Below, piece after piece: positions 34,867-44,756 of a DNA stretch of 64,000 nt (position 1 is the stretch's first letter; each line of letters begins with the position of its first letter). Made by a program: the position numbers and the translations under genes. Source of the stretch: Escherichia fergusonii ATCC 35469 (GTDB lineage: Bacteria; Pseudomonadota; Gammaproteobacteria; Enterobacterales; Enterobacteriaceae); assembly GCF_000026225.1 (NCBI RefSeq), contig NC_011740.1, positions 2,232,001 to 2,296,000 of the forward strand. The letters run 5' to 3'. A model generated the notes under the pieces. That model was not told the DNA's origin and ran no database searches. It was given only the letters and a program-made list of their open reading frames with translations.

Positions 34867-35586
34867 TTACAGGCCAATCGCCTCTTTTAAACTTTTCAGA
34901 TAGCGGCGGCTGACAGGGACGGTTAAACCATTACGCAAAATCAACTCAGCCTGACCGTTATCTTCCAGGCGAATCTCCTGTAAATGCGCGAGGTTAACCA
35001 GATACTGACGATGGCAGCGCAGTAGTGGTGTACGGCTCTCCAGAGTGCGCAAAGTCAGTTCGGTGAAACCTTCTTTCCCTTCGTGGCTGGTAACGTAGAC
35101 ACCGCTCATCCGACTGCTGACAAATGCTACATCTCTCATTTGCAGCAAATAAATCCGACTATGCCCCGTACAAGGGATAAATTTCAACGCCTGTTGGTTT
35201 TCCGGTAACAGCGAAACATCCTGCTTGCTGCGCTCCTGACGCAAACGCGCCAGCGTTTTCTCCAGCCGCGCTTCATCAATTGGCTTCAGGAGATAATCAA
35301 AGGCATGTTCTTCAAAGGCTTTAATGGCGTATTCGTCAAACGCGGTGAGAAAAACAATATACGGGCGATGTTCCGGGTCGAGCATCCCCACCATTTCCAG
35401 ACCGCTGATACGCGGCATCTGGATGTCGAGAAACAGTACGTCCGGGCGCAGTTTATGCACCGCGCCAATCCCTTCAACAGCATTTGAACACTCACCGACG
35501 ATTTCAATATCGCTCTGCTCCTGCAAAAATATGCGCAGGTTCTCCCGTGCAAGCGGTTCATCATCGACAATTAACACCTTAATCAT
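34867..35586 (-). CDS. btsR: LytTR response regulator BtsR (YehT)
   Basis: Response regulator of the BtsS/BtsR pyruvate-sensing pair, which activates the pyruvate transporter gene btsT (yjiY). It has 239 residues. The receiver domain shows DDEP near residue 9, the phosphoacceptor aspartate in DVLFLDIQMP near residue 54, and the conserved lysine in YLLKPID. The C-terminal half is a LytTR DNA-binding domain (LLRCHRQYLVNLAHLQEI, VPVSRRYLKSLKEAI). Its ATG overlaps the btsS stop by four bases. Confidence 0.97.
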   Translation of the reverse strand: MIKVLIVDDEPLARENLRIFLQEQSDIEIVGECSNAVEGIGAVHKLRPDVLFLDIQMPRISGLEMVGMLDPEHRPYIVFLTAFDEYAIKAFEEHAFDYLLKPIDEARLEKTLARLRQERSKQDVSLLPENQQALKFIPCTGHSRIYLLQMRDVAFVSSRMSGVYVTSHEGKEGFTELTLRTLESRTPLLRCHRQYLVNLAHLQEIRLEDNGQAELILRNGLTVPVSRRYLKSLKEAIGL

Positions 35587-37268
35587 GCGTTATCCCTCCA
35601 TGGAAGTCGTAAAGTAATGCGGGTGTAACAATCTGGTTCACATGCCACACTGATGCCATAGTCATCGCCAAATCTCTCGCGTAATCGCTTATCTACCAGA
35701 CTCATCCCCAGCCCGCTGGCGTTGGTTGCTGGCTGGTATAATCCGGCGTTGTCTTCAATATCCAACATAAAATATTGCCCTTCGCGGCGTGCAGTGATCG
35801 ACACTTCCCCGGTGCCCAGCAATTGTGATGTGCCATGTTTTATCGCATTCTCAACAATTGGTTGAAGTGTAAAAGCCGGAAGGTGTTGCCAGGCAAGCTC
35901 TCCCGGGATATTCATGTTGACCTGCAACCGTGACTGAAACCGTGCTTTTTCTATTTGCAGATAAGCATTTACGTGTTCAATTTCATCAGCAAGAGTCACA
36001 ATTTCCGACGGTCGTTTTAAATTTTTGCGAAAGAAAGTCGACAGGTACTGAACCAGTTGACTGGCTTGTTCACTGTCTCGGCGAATCACTGCTTTAATGG
36101 TGTTAAGCGCGTTAAACAGGAAATGCGGATTTACCTGAGCGTGTAACAGCTTGATTTCTGACTGTGTGAGCATCGCTTTTTGTCGCTCATACTGCCCGGC
36201 AAGGATCTGTGCCGAAAGCAGTTGTGCGATCCCTTCACCCAGCGTGCGGTTGATCGAGCTAAACAAACGGTTTTTGGCTTCATACAATTTGATGGTGCCC
36301 ATCACCCGCTGATTTTCGCCACGGAGTGGGATAACCAGTGTTGAACCTAACTTACACTGCGGATGTAAAGAGCATTGATAAGGCACTTCGTTGCCGTCAG
36401 CATAAACGACTTCACCGGTTTCAATCGCTTTTAAGGTATATCCCGATGAGATTGGTTTACCGGGCAGATGGTGATCATCGCCAATCCCTGTGAAAGCCAG
36501 CAGCTTCTCGCGATCAGTAATCGCGACTGCGCCAATATCCAGCTCCTGGTAAAGCACCTGCGCCACCTTCATGCTGTTCACTTCGTTAAAACCCTGACGC
36601 AATATCCCTTCCGTCGAGGCCGCCACTTTCAGTGCGGTTGCTGAAAACGCCGAAGTGTATTTCTCAAACATCGCGCGTTTATCGAGCAATATACGCATAA
36701 ACAGGGCCGCGCCCACGGTATTGGTGACCATCATTGGCGCAGCAATATTGCTCACCAGACGCACGGCATCTTCATAAGGCCGGGCAATGGCAAGAATGAT
36801 CAACATTTGGATCATTTCGGCAATAAAAGTGACTGCTCCGGCGGTGAAGGGGCTAAACACCCGGTCGGTACGTCCACGACGAATCAGGATACTGTGCACC
36901 AGGCCACCTAACAGACCTTCAACAATGGTAGAAATCATGCAGCTGAGCGCCGTCATTCCTCCCATTGAATAACGGTGTAACCCCCCGGTCAGACCAACAA
37001 GTCCGCCAACAACCGGGCCACCCAACAGCCCCCCCATCACTGCACCGATGGCGCGTGTATTAGCAATGGAGTCATCGATATGTAAGCCGAAGTAAGTGCC
37101 GAGGATACAGAAAATCGAGAAGGTCACGTAACAAAGCAGTTTGTGAGGTAACCGCACTGTGACTTGCATTAAAGGGATGAAGAGCGGGGTTTTACTCATC
37201 AACCACGCAATAACCAGAAAAACACACATCTGCTGAAGCAGCAGCAACACCAGATTAAACTCGTACAT
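35583..37268 (-). CDS. btsS: LytS-type pyruvate sensor kinase BtsS (YehU)
   Basis: Membrane sensor kinase for extracellular pyruvate, 561 residues from the start MYEFNLVLLLLQQMC; a start five codons earlier is possible but not usual. The N-terminal third is a 5TM-LYT membrane domain with glycine-rich GAVMGGLLGGPVVGGLVG. A GAF domain follows (DIGAVAITDREKLLAFTG). The histidine kinase core has LLHAQVNPHFLFNALNTI with the phosphorylated histidine, then VENAIKHG and GLGMSLVDKRL in the ATPase domain. It is first in the btsSR-yehS operon. The upstream 37269-37489 region must hold divergent promoters for btsS and mlrA. Confidence 0.97.
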   Translation of the reverse strand: MYEFNLVLLLLQQMCVFLVIAWLMSKTPLFIPLMQVTVRLPHKLLCYVTFSIFCILGTYFGLHIDDSIANTRAIGAVMGGLLGGPVVGGLVGLTGGLHRYSMGGMTALSCMISTIVEGLLGGLVHSILIRRGRTDRVFSPFTAGAVTFIAEMIQMLIILAIARPYEDAVRLVSNIAAPMMVTNTVGAALFMRILLDKRAMFEKYTSAFSATALKVAASTEGILRQGFNEVNSMKVAQVLYQELDIGAVAITDREKLLAFTGIGDDHHLPGKPISSGYTLKAIETGEVVYADGNEVPYQCSLHPQCKLGSTLVIPLRGENQRVMGTIKLYEAKNRLFSSINRTLGEGIAQLLSAQILAGQYERQKAMLTQSEIKLLHAQVNPHFLFNALNTIKAVIRRDSEQASQLVQYLSTFFRKNLKRPSEIVTLADEIEHVNAYLQIEKARFQSRLQVNMNIPGELAWQHLPAFTLQPIVENAIKHGTSQLLGTGEVSITARREGQYFMLDIEDNAGLYQPATNASGLGMSLVDKRLRERFGDDYGISVACEPDCYTRITLRLPWRDNA

Positions 37269-37489
37269 ACCTGCAAGCCACACATCCCTTAAAAACGCGT
37301 AACATACATGGCATGCGCATAACTTTCTTTGAAGTGCTGCAGAAAATAAGAAAATTGTGAGAGCGATCGCGCAAAAAGCGCCGGATAAATCGATATCAGC
37401 CCTTTTTCGATCAAAAAACGATCAGTACTACCTGGTTCGCAAAACTGCGTCTAAAGTTAAACCGGGACCTCGCGAGCAAAGGTGAGACG

Positions 37490-38221
37490 ATGGCGCTTTA
37501 CACAATTGGTGAAGTGGCGTTGCTTTGTGATATTAACCCTGTGACGTTACGCGCGTGGCAGAGGCGTTACGGATTGCTGAAACCGCAGCGGACAGACGGC
37601 GGTCATCGCCTGTTTAACGACGCGGATATCGACAGGATCCGGGAGATCAAACGCTGGATCGACAACGGCGTGCAGGTTAGCAAAGTTAAGATGCTGCTCA
37701 GTAATGATAATGTTGATCTACAAAATGGCTGGCGCGAGCAACAAGAAACGCTACTCAATTACCTGCAAAGTGGCAATCTGCATAGCTTGCGAACATGGAT
37801 CAAAGAGCGTGGTCAGGATTACCCCGCCCAGACGCTCACCACGCACCTGTTTATTCCTCTGCGTCGACGACTTCAATGCCAACAACCTACTCTCCAGGCA
37901 TTGCTAGCGATTCTGGACGGCGTGCTGATCAACTACATCGCCATTTGCCTGGCTTCGGCACGTAAAAAACAGGGCAAAGAAGCGCTGGTGGTTGGCTGGA
38001 ATATTCAAGATACCACCCGTCTATGGCTGGAAGGCTGGATCGCCAGTCAACAAGGGTGGCGTATTGATGTACTCGCCCATTCCCTCAACCAGCTCCGCCC
38101 GGAACTGTTTGAAGGCCGCACGCTATTGGTGTGGTGCGGTGAAAATCAGACTCCCGCCCAACAGCAACAACTCACCAGTTGGCAGGAACAAGGGCATGAT
38201 ATTTTCCCGCTTGGCATTTAA
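37490..38221 (+). CDS. mlrA: MerR-family curli regulator MlrA
   Basis: Transcription activator of csgD, and so of curli and cellulose biofilm matrix. It has 243 residues. The N-terminal MerR helix-turn-helix covers about residues 1-70 (YTIGEVALLCDINPVTLRAW, RTDGGHRLFNDADIDRI). The C-terminal part is a degenerate cobalamin-binding-like domain with no visible B12 histidine motif. In E. coli its expression depends on sigma S and cyclic-di-GMP circuits. The frame is intact here, which is notable because the gene is sometimes interrupted in shiga-toxigenic strains. It is divergent from btsS. Confidence 0.96.
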   Translation: MALYTIGEVALLCDINPVTLRAWQRRYGLLKPQRTDGGHRLFNDADIDRIREIKRWIDNGVQVSKVKMLLSNDNVDLQNGWREQQETLLNYLQSGNLHSLRTWIKERGQDYPAQTLTTHLFIPLRRRLQCQQPTLQALLAILDGVLINYIAICLASARKKQGKEALVVGWNIQDTTRLWLEGWIASQQGWRIDVLAHSLNQLRPELFEGRTLLVWCGENQTPAQQQQLTSWQEQGHDIFPLGI

Positions 38222-38280
38222 TGATTCGTTAACAAATGCGCTTTACTGTACAATCCTTTCGTTAACATAAGGAGTGCATT

Positions 38281-38388
38281 ATGCGCATAGCTAAAATTGG
38301 GGTCATCGCCCTGTTCCTGTTTATGGCGTTAGGCGGTATCGGTGGCGTAATGCTCGCAGGTTATACCTTTATTTTGCGTGCTGGCTAA
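38281..38388 (+). CDS. yohO: Small membrane protein YohO
   Basis: A 35-residue peptide beginning [18 protein letters not shown], consisting almost entirely of one transmembrane helix. TAAGGAG lies seven bases before the ATG, a strong ribosome-binding site for so short a gene. It lies 59 bp after mlrA and its last 20 bases overlap the end of the convergent yehW. Function is unknown. Confidence 0.88.
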
Positions 38389-39100
38389 GCGCCTGCACCA
38401 GCCGTTCAAACAGGCGGTCTACGATGATCGCCGCCAGTGCAACCAGTAACGCCCCCTGGATCACATACGCGGTATTAAATCCGCTAAGCCCGATGATGAT
38501 CGGCGTACCCAGCGTGCTGGCTCCTACCGTTGAGGCGATGGTCGCCGTGCCAATGTTGATAATCACCGAAGTTCGCACGCCCGCCAGAATCACCAGCGCC
38601 GCCAGCGGTAGCTCGACTTTGCGCAGTCGCTGACCACGGCTCATTCCCATGCCTTTGGCAACTTCGGTCACGCTATCATCAATCGCTCCCAGCCCGGCAA
38701 GCGTCGCCTGCAAGATGGGTAACACGCCGTAAAGGATCAGCGCGATAATCGCCGGTTGCAGACCAAACCCGATCACCGGAACGGCAATAGCCAGCACGGC
38801 TACAGGAGGAAACGTCTGCCCAATGGCGGCAATGGTTTCCACCAGTGGACGAAACTCAGCCCCCCACGGGCGAGTGACGGCAATTCCGGCACCAACACCG
38901 ATAATTACAGCAAACAAACTTGAGATCCCCACCAGCCAGAAATGGGCCAGCGCCAGGGCCGCAAAACTTTCTTGCTGATAAACGGGCCGCGGCAGTTGCG
39001 GAAATAAAGCACCGAACAGCGGCTGGCTATAGGGTAGCCAGAAAATCAGCGCCACAAACAGAGCAATGAGCCAGAACAGCGGATCGCGCAACATCTTCAT
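38369..39100 (-). CDS. yehW: Osmolyte ABC transporter permease YehW
   Basis: Inner-membrane permease of the OsmF-YehYXW (ProU-like) compatible-solute importer. It has 243 residues with about six hydrophobic segments. The cytoplasmic EAA loop, which contacts the ATPase, is seen in [24 protein letters not shown]. It is the last gene of the osmF-yehY-yehX-yehW operon, starting four bases after yehX. The family transports glycine betaine and similar solutes; OsmF is reported to have low betaine affinity. Confidence 0.95.
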
Positions 39101-39104
39101 ACGC

Positions 39105-40031
39105 TCACGCCTCCACCAGCAGATCCTGAAAATGCAGCGTGCCGCAAGGCTGGCCCTGTGTGTTCACCACCGGCAGCACTTCGCATCCCCGCGCGACAAA
39201 CAGGGAGAGCGCATCGCGTAGCGTCATTTCTTCTGCCAGCGCCTCACCTTCAGCCCGCTCTTCGCGGCGCACGTAATCCGCCACACTACGTAACGAAAGC
39301 AGGCGGACCCCCAGTTCACTACGGCCAAAAAACTGGCGGACGAAATCATTCACCGGACGAGTCAGCATCGCCAGAGGATTGCCCTGCTGCACCACTTCAC
39401 CGTGATCCATCAATACCAGATGTTCTGCCAGCCGTAGCGCCTCATCAATATCATGAGTGACCAGCACAATGGTACGCCCCAGCAAACGGTGAATGCGCGT
39501 CATCTCTTGTTGCAACGCGCCGCGCGTTACCGGATCCAGTGCGCCAAAAGGTTCATCCATCAGTAAGACTTGCGGATCGGCAGCCAGTGCGCGCGCCACT
39601 CCCACACGTTGCTGCTGACCACCGGAAAGCTGATGCGGATAACGCTCACGCAAATCCGGCTCCAGCCCCAGTAGCGCCATTAATTCGTCGATACGGTCGT
39701 CGATCCGCGCCCGCGACCATTTTTGTAATTGCGGCACAGTGGCAATGTTTTGCGCCACGCTCCAGTGGGGAAATAAACCAATAGATTGAATGGCATAGCC
39801 CATCCGGCGGCGCAACTCCAGCACTGGCAGCGAGCGAATTTCTTCTCCGGCAAAGCGGATCACTCCGCTGTCATGCTCCACCAGGCGATTAATCATTTTC
39901 AGGGTTGTGGATTTGCCGGAGCCAGATGTGCCAATCAGCACCGAAAAACTCCCTTCCTGAAAATTGAGATTGAGATCGTTAACGGCTTTTTGTGTGCCGA
40001 ACAGTTTGCTGACATGGCTAAATTCAATCAT
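39105..40031 (-). CDS. yehX: Osmolyte ABC transporter ATPase YehX
   Basis: Cytoplasmic ATPase of the OsmF system, 308 residues. Motifs in order: Walker A GTSGSGKST (about residues 34-42), Q-loop YAIQSIG, signature LSGGQQQR, Walker B VLLMDEP and the H-loop histidine in LVTHD. The C-terminal 70 residues carry a CBS-like part (LRDALSLFVARGCEVLPVVN), typical of osmosensing betaine transporters. It overlaps the end of yehY by eight bases. Confidence 0.96.
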   Translation of the reverse strand: MIEFSHVSKLFGTQKAVNDLNLNFQEGSFSVLIGTSGSGKSTTLKMINRLVEHDSGVIRFAGEEIRSLPVLELRRRMGYAIQSIGLFPHWSVAQNIATVPQLQKWSRARIDDRIDELMALLGLEPDLRERYPHQLSGGQQQRVGVARALAADPQVLLMDEPFGALDPVTRGALQQEMTRIHRLLGRTIVLVTHDIDEALRLAEHLVLMDHGEVVQQGNPLAMLTRPVNDFVRQFFGRSELGVRLLSLRSVADYVRREERAEGEALAEEMTLRDALSLFVARGCEVLPVVNTQGQPCGTLHFQDLLVEA

Positions 40032-41181
40032 TACGTTTCACCTTCAGCAGTGCGATAACCAGATCGAACAGTGCGTCGATCAGCACCGCCAGTACGATTA
40101 CCGGGATCACCCCCAGCAACACTAAATCAATGGCACTGCTTAGCAGCCCCTGGAAAACCAACGCACCAAAACCGCCTGCGCCGATTAATGCCGCAATCAC
40201 CGTCATGCCGACGGTTTGCACCATCACCACCCGCAGGCTGCGCAGAAATACCGGTAACGCCAGCGGTAGCTGCACATGCAGGAATCGCTGTGCTCCGTTC
40301 AAGCCCATCGCTCTGGCGCTCTCCAGCACATCGCGCGGGATCTGGTTCAAGCCGACTACCACACCGCGCACCAGCGGCAGCAAGGCATAGAGCACCAGCG
40401 CAATCAGTGCGGGTGTCATTCCGGTTCCTGCTATGCCGAGCTTACCCAGCCACGGAAAGGCCGTAACCAGCGCGGCAAGCGGCGCAATCAACAGGCCAAA
40501 GAGCGCCACCGAAGGCACGGTCTGAATGACATTCAGCAGAGAAAAAATCGCCCCCTGCCGCGCAGTGGAAAAGTAGCACCAGACGCCCAGCGGCACACCA
40601 ATCACTAACGCAGGCAGCACCGCACCAAACAGCAACGTCAGATGTTGCGCCAGCGCGTCATTAAACACATCCTGACGGTTGGCGTATTCTTTCATTAGCG
40701 AGAGATCGTTAAGCGTACCGGAGTACAGCAACCACAGCGGAATAATGGCAATCTGCATATGCAACAACCAGCGCCACAGCGGATGCGTGGAGATTCGGCG
40801 GATGGCATCGCTACAGGCCAGCAATGCCAGCGCCGCAGCCAGCCAGAAACCACTGCCGAGGCTGGTACGCGCCAGTGCACTGCCATTTTGCGCCAGTTGT
40901 GTCGCCGCCTTTCCCGCGCCCCACACCAGCAATATGAAGACGAATTGCGCCAGAATGAGTGCAAAAATGCTGCCTTTTCTACCGGGAATAAAACAGGCTG
41001 TCAGCCAGGCGCAACATACGCCCACCAGCATCCAGATCGTTTGCGGCCACAACTGCCAGAGATGACGCCCCTCACCCGAGACTAAACGATTAGGCGCGTA
41101 ACTGATAAACGGCAGCGCCGCTGCGATTGCCGTCAGCAACAGCAGCAGCGCCAGAACAGGATTAATACGGAAATAAGTCAC
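40024..41181 (-). CDS. yehY: Osmolyte ABC transporter permease YehY
   Basis: Second permease of the OsmF system, 385 residues and so larger than YehW because of extra N-terminal membrane segments (LALLLLLTAIAAALPFISY, TIWMLVGVCCAWLTACF). The C-terminal half is the standard permease domain with the EAA loop DVLESARAMGLNGAQRFLHVQLPLALP. It lies between osmF (6 bp gap) and yehX (8 bp overlap). Confidence 0.95.
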   Translation of the reverse strand: MTYFRINPVLALLLLLTAIAAALPFISYAPNRLVSGEGRHLWQLWPQTIWMLVGVCCAWLTACFIPGRKGSIFALILAQFVFILLVWGAGKAATQLAQNGSALARTSLGSGFWLAAALALLACSDAIRRISTHPLWRWLLHMQIAIIPLWLLYSGTLNDLSLMKEYANRQDVFNDALAQHLTLLFGAVLPALVIGVPLGVWCYFSTARQGAIFSLLNVIQTVPSVALFGLLIAPLAALVTAFPWLGKLGIAGTGMTPALIALVLYALLPLVRGVVVGLNQIPRDVLESARAMGLNGAQRFLHVQLPLALPVFLRSLRVVMVQTVGMTVIAALIGAGGFGALVFQGLLSSAIDLVLLGVIPVIVLAVLIDALFDLVIALLKVKRND

Positions 41182-41187
41182 GGGAAA

Positions 41188-42105
41188 TTACTTCGTCCAC
41201 CCTTTTTGTTTCAGGTAGTCGGTAGCCACTTTTTTGGCATCCAGTCCTTCAACGGCAATGCTGGCATTCAGTTGCTGTAACGTCTTTTCATCGAGGCTGG
41301 CGAAGACTGGCTGTAGCCACTGTGCCATTTGCGGATACTCCTTCAACACCGATTCACGCACCACTGGTGCAGGCGCGTAGATAGGTTGCACGCCTTGCGG
41401 ATCGCTTAAGGTTTGCAGCCCCAGCGCCGCGACCGGGCCGTCGGTGCCGTAAGCCATCGCCGCATTAACGCCGGATGTTTGCTGGGCAGCAGCTTTGATT
41501 GTCACCGCAGTGTCGCCACCGGCCAGTGACAGCAACTGATCCTGACCGAGCTTAAAGCCATAGGCTTTTTCAAACGCGGGTAAGGCATCGGCGCGTTCGA
41601 TAAACTCTGCCGAAGCCGCCAGCTTGAAGGTGCCACCCTCTTTCAGATAACGACTCAGGTCGGCAAGCGAAGTGAGTTTGTTTTTCTCTGCCATATCCTG
41701 ACGCACGGCGATGGTCCAGGTGTTATTCGCAGGCGCTGGCGTCAGCCAGATTAACTTGTTTTGCTCTGCATCGAGCTTTTTGACTTTCTCATAGCCTTGT
41801 CCGGCATTTTTCCACGCCGCATCATTTTCATCTTTAAAGAAGAAAGCGCCATTACCGGTATATTCCGGATAGATATCCAGCTCGCCAGAAGTGATCGCGC
41901 CGCGCACCACCGGCGTGGTTCCCAACTGGACTTTATTCACCGTCGGTACGCCGTGGCTTTCCAGCACTTGCAAAATAATGTTGCCGAGTAGCGCGCCTTC
42001 GGTATCGATTTTCGAACCGACTTTAACGGGGGAAGCCGCCTGTAGCGGCAGGCTCACGGCTGCCAACAAAACCAGTGAACCTGCCCAGAGCTTTGAGAGT
42101 GGCAT
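41188..42105 (-). CDS. osmF: Periplasmic osmolyte-binding protein OsmF (YehZ)
   Basis: Substrate-binding protein of the YehYXW importer, 305 residues. A signal peptide (LWAGSLVLLAAVSLPLQAA) precedes a type II periplasmic-binding fold: VKVGSKIDTEGALLGNIILQ, GELDIYPEYTGNGAFF and LTPAPANNTWTIAVR, including aromatic residues typical of betaine/choline/osmoprotectant pockets. First gene of the operon. It is known to be sigma S-dependent and induced by osmotic stress, and a sigma S-like -10 lies upstream. Confidence 0.96.
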   Translation of the reverse strand: MPLSKLWAGSLVLLAAVSLPLQAASPVKVGSKIDTEGALLGNIILQVLESHGVPTVNKVQLGTTPVVRGAITSGELDIYPEYTGNGAFFFKDENDAAWKNAGQGYEKVKKLDAEQNKLIWLTPAPANNTWTIAVRQDMAEKNKLTSLADLSRYLKEGGTFKLAASAEFIERADALPAFEKAYGFKLGQDQLLSLAGGDTAVTIKAAAQQTSGVNAAMAYGTDGPVAALGLQTLSDPQGVQPIYAPAPVVRESVLKEYPQMAQWLQPVFASLDEKTLQQLNASIAVEGLDAKKVATDYLKQKGWTK

Positions 42106-42152
42106 GATGCTTTCCTCATTCTTTTACTGTTGTTTTCAGCGAATTAAGAGAA

Positions 42153-42160
42153 AAGCATAG
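42153..42160 (-). promoter_or_regulatory. Sigma S-like -10 element upstream of osmF
   Basis: On the minus strand CTATGCTT, close to the sigma S extended -10 CTATACTT, lies about 48 bases before the osmF ATG. The assignment rests on the known RpoS dependence of this operon plus position. Confidence 0.5.
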
Positions 42161-42222
42161 TTGATAATGGCGGGGTTAGCCTGACAAGGCGGATTCAGTT
42201 GCAGAATCAGATAAATACTTAA

Positions 42223-42243
42223 AGGGCGCAAACGTCGCGCCCT
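42223..42243 (-). terminator. Terminator of bglX
   Basis: The stem AGGGCGC/GCGCCCT with a seven-base loop, followed by TTTAAG on the minus strand, lies ten bases after the bglX stop. Confidence 0.75.
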
Positions 42244-42253
42244 GGCTAAAGCA

Positions 42254-44551
42254 TTACAGCAATTCAAACTCGCCTTTCTTAACGCGCGCGGAATCGGTGC
42301 CGATGAAGACATTGAACTTGCCAGGCTCGGCGTCATATTTCATCTGTTGATTCCAGAACTTCAGCGCCTCAATATCGATCGGGAAGCTGACAGTCTGAGT
42401 TTCGCCCGGCTTCAGGGTGATTTTCTCAAAGCCTTTCAGCTGCTTCACCGGGCGACTCATGGAAGCCGTCACATCCTGCAAGTACATCTGCACTACCGTG
42501 GCCCCTTCACGCTTACCGGTGTTTGTCACCTGCACGCTGGCGGTCACTTTGCCGTCACGCTTCATGGTCGGCGCAGAAAGTTTCACATCAGAGACGGTGA
42601 AAGTGGTATAGCTCAGACCATAACCGAACGGATAAAGCGCCCCGTTAGCTTCATCAAAATAACGCGAAGTGTATTTGTTCGGTTTGTCGGCATTATACGG
42701 ACGACCGGTATTCAGATGGCTGTAGTACACCGGGATCTGCCCGACAGAACGCGGGAAGGACATCGGCAGCTTGCCGGAAGGGTTGTAATCGCCAAACAAC
42801 ACATCGGCAATCGCATTCCCCCCTTCCGTACCCGCAAACCAGGTTTCCAGAATCGCATCAGCCTGCTGATCTTCTTTCACCAACGCCAGCGGACGCCCGT
42901 TCATCAGCACCAGCACCAGCGGTTTACCGGTGGCTTTCAGCGCCGCAATCAAATCACGTTGGCTTTGTGGAATAGTGATATCGGTACGGCTGGAGGCTTC
43001 GTGCGCCATCCCCTGAGCTTCACCGACCACAGCCACCACCACATCAGATTGTTTTGCGGTCTGCACCGCTTCATCAATCATCTCTTGCGGCGAACGCGGA
43101 TCGACTTTTACCGCTTCTTCATACTGATTCAGGAAATCGATAATGCCTTTATCACTGGTAACGTTCGCACCTTTGGCATACAGCACCTTGCCGTTTTCAC
43201 CGACGGCGTTTTTAATCCCGGTCAGTACGGTCACAGATTGATCGGCAACACCGGCTGCGGACCAGCTGCCCATCACGTCACGTTTGCTGTCCGCAAGTGG
43301 CCCTACCACCGCAATGGTTGCCGATTTTTTCAGCGGCAGCGTTTCAAGGCGGTTTTTCAGCAACACCAGGCTTTCGCGCGCCACTTCACGCGCTTCTTTG
43401 CGGTGCAGGCGGCTTTCAGCATTAGTATCAACCGGGTCAGACTCTTTCGGTCCAAGGTGGCTGTATGGGTCGTTGAACAGCCCCATATCATATTTAACGT
43501 TCAGTACATGGCGGGCAGCGTCGTCCAGCTCTGCCATCGTCACTTTGCCGGATTTGATCAAACCGGGCAGATACTTCGAGTAGTACTCGTCGCTCATACT
43601 CATGTTGATCCCGGATTTCAGCGCCACGCGCACCGCATCTTCCGGGTCTGCCGCCGTGCCATGTTTAATCAGCTCTTTGATTGCGCCATGATCGGAAACG
43701 GTAATGCCTTTAAAGCCCCACTGATCGCGCAGCACATCTTTCAGCAGCCAGGAGTCGGAAGTTGCTGGCGTGCCATTCAGCGAGTTCAGCGCCACCATTA
43801 CCGCACCGCTGCCTGCATCCAGCCCCGCTTTGTACGGCGGCATATAGTCGTTAAACAGGCGCTGCGGACTCATATCGACGGTGTTGTACTCTTTACCGCC
43901 TTCTACCGCGCCGTAAGCGGCAAAGTGTTTGACGCTGGTCATCACCGAGTAGCGATCTGCCGGGCTTTTACCCTGCATCGCTTCCACCATGGTCTTACCC
44001 ATAATCGAAGTGAGATACGTATCTTCGCCAAAACCTTCAGAAGCACGTCCCCAGCGCGGATCGCGCGAGACATCGACCATCGGTGCCCAGGTCATGTTCA
44101 GGCCATCATCTGCCGCTTCATAAGCAGAGACACGCCCGACCGTTTTCACCGCATCGAGGTTAAAAGACGAGGCCAGACCGAGGCTAATCGGGAAAACCGT
44201 GCGTTGACCGTGCAGCACATCGTAAGCAAAGAAGAGAGGAATTTTCAGGCGGCTCAGTTCCATCACCTGATCCTGCATGGCGCGGATATCCTGACGGGTT
44301 ACGGTGTTGAAAATCGCCCCAACCTGCCCGTCTTTGATCATCTCGCGGATCGCCTCTTTCGGGTTATCCGGGCCGACGCTGATTAAGCGAAGCTGACCAA
44401 TTTTCTCATCAACTGTCATTTTCTTGAGCAGATCGGTGACGAATGCATCACGCGCTTCGGGCGTTAATGGATGGTTGCCGAATAAATCATCCGCCAGTGC
44501 TGGCTGCAGGGCCAGACTCACCGCGATTCCTACTGAACATAGCCATTTCAT
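42254..44551 (-). CDS. bglX: Periplasmic beta-glucosidase BglX
   Basis: Glycoside hydrolase family 3 enzyme that cleaves beta-glucosides in the periplasm. The 765-residue form starts at MKWLCSVGIAVSLALQPALA, a signal peptide; a longer frame to 44602 is unlikely. The GH3 N-domain has MTSVKHFAAYGA, and the nucleophile aspartate lies in GITVSDHGAIKEL. The C-domain has VVVAVVGEAQGMAHEASSR, and a fibronectin-III-like end (VTNTGKREGATVVQMYLQD) completes the three-domain form. It is divergent from dld across a 205 bp region that holds both promoters. Confidence 0.97.
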   Translation of the reverse strand: MKWLCSVGIAVSLALQPALADDLFGNHPLTPEARDAFVTDLLKKMTVDEKIGQLRLISVGPDNPKEAIREMIKDGQVGAIFNTVTRQDIRAMQDQVMELSRLKIPLFFAYDVLHGQRTVFPISLGLASSFNLDAVKTVGRVSAYEAADDGLNMTWAPMVDVSRDPRWGRASEGFGEDTYLTSIMGKTMVEAMQGKSPADRYSVMTSVKHFAAYGAVEGGKEYNTVDMSPQRLFNDYMPPYKAGLDAGSGAVMVALNSLNGTPATSDSWLLKDVLRDQWGFKGITVSDHGAIKELIKHGTAADPEDAVRVALKSGINMSMSDEYYSKYLPGLIKSGKVTMAELDDAARHVLNVKYDMGLFNDPYSHLGPKESDPVDTNAESRLHRKEAREVARESLVLLKNRLETLPLKKSATIAVVGPLADSKRDVMGSWSAAGVADQSVTVLTGIKNAVGENGKVLYAKGANVTSDKGIIDFLNQYEEAVKVDPRSPQEMIDEAVQTAKQSDVVVAVVGEAQGMAHEASSRTDITIPQSQRDLIAALKATGKPLVLVLMNGRPLALVKEDQQADAILETWFAGTEGGNAIADVLFGDYNPSGKLPMSFPRSVGQIPVYYSHLNTGRPYNADKPNKYTSRYFDEANGALYPFGYGLSYTTFTVSDVKLSAPTMKRDGKVTASVQVTNTGKREGATVVQMYLQDVTASMSRPVKQLKGFEKITLKPGETQTVSFPIDIEALKFWNQQMKYDAEPGKFNVFIGTDSARVKKGEFELL

Positions 44552-44756
44552 ATGGATTTTCTCTTCCTCTTGGGCCCAATGTGGCGGCGAAAAATGTCGC
44601 AAAAACCGCAGTTTGCCATAAGCCCGAACAAGAGAGAAAAAGAAAGTGATGTGGATAGTCTGAAATTATGAAATATTCGTTCACTGTATCATCATGCATA
44701 GAGCTATGCTTATCCGTGATATTTTGTCCTGCCACAAGGAGTGGAGAATTCCTTCC

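Noticed and set aside
42347..44386. 679-codon open frame on the plus strand inside bglX
   Set aside because: Antisense shadow of bglX; its translation is rich in His and Arg with no recognisable domain or ribosome-binding site.
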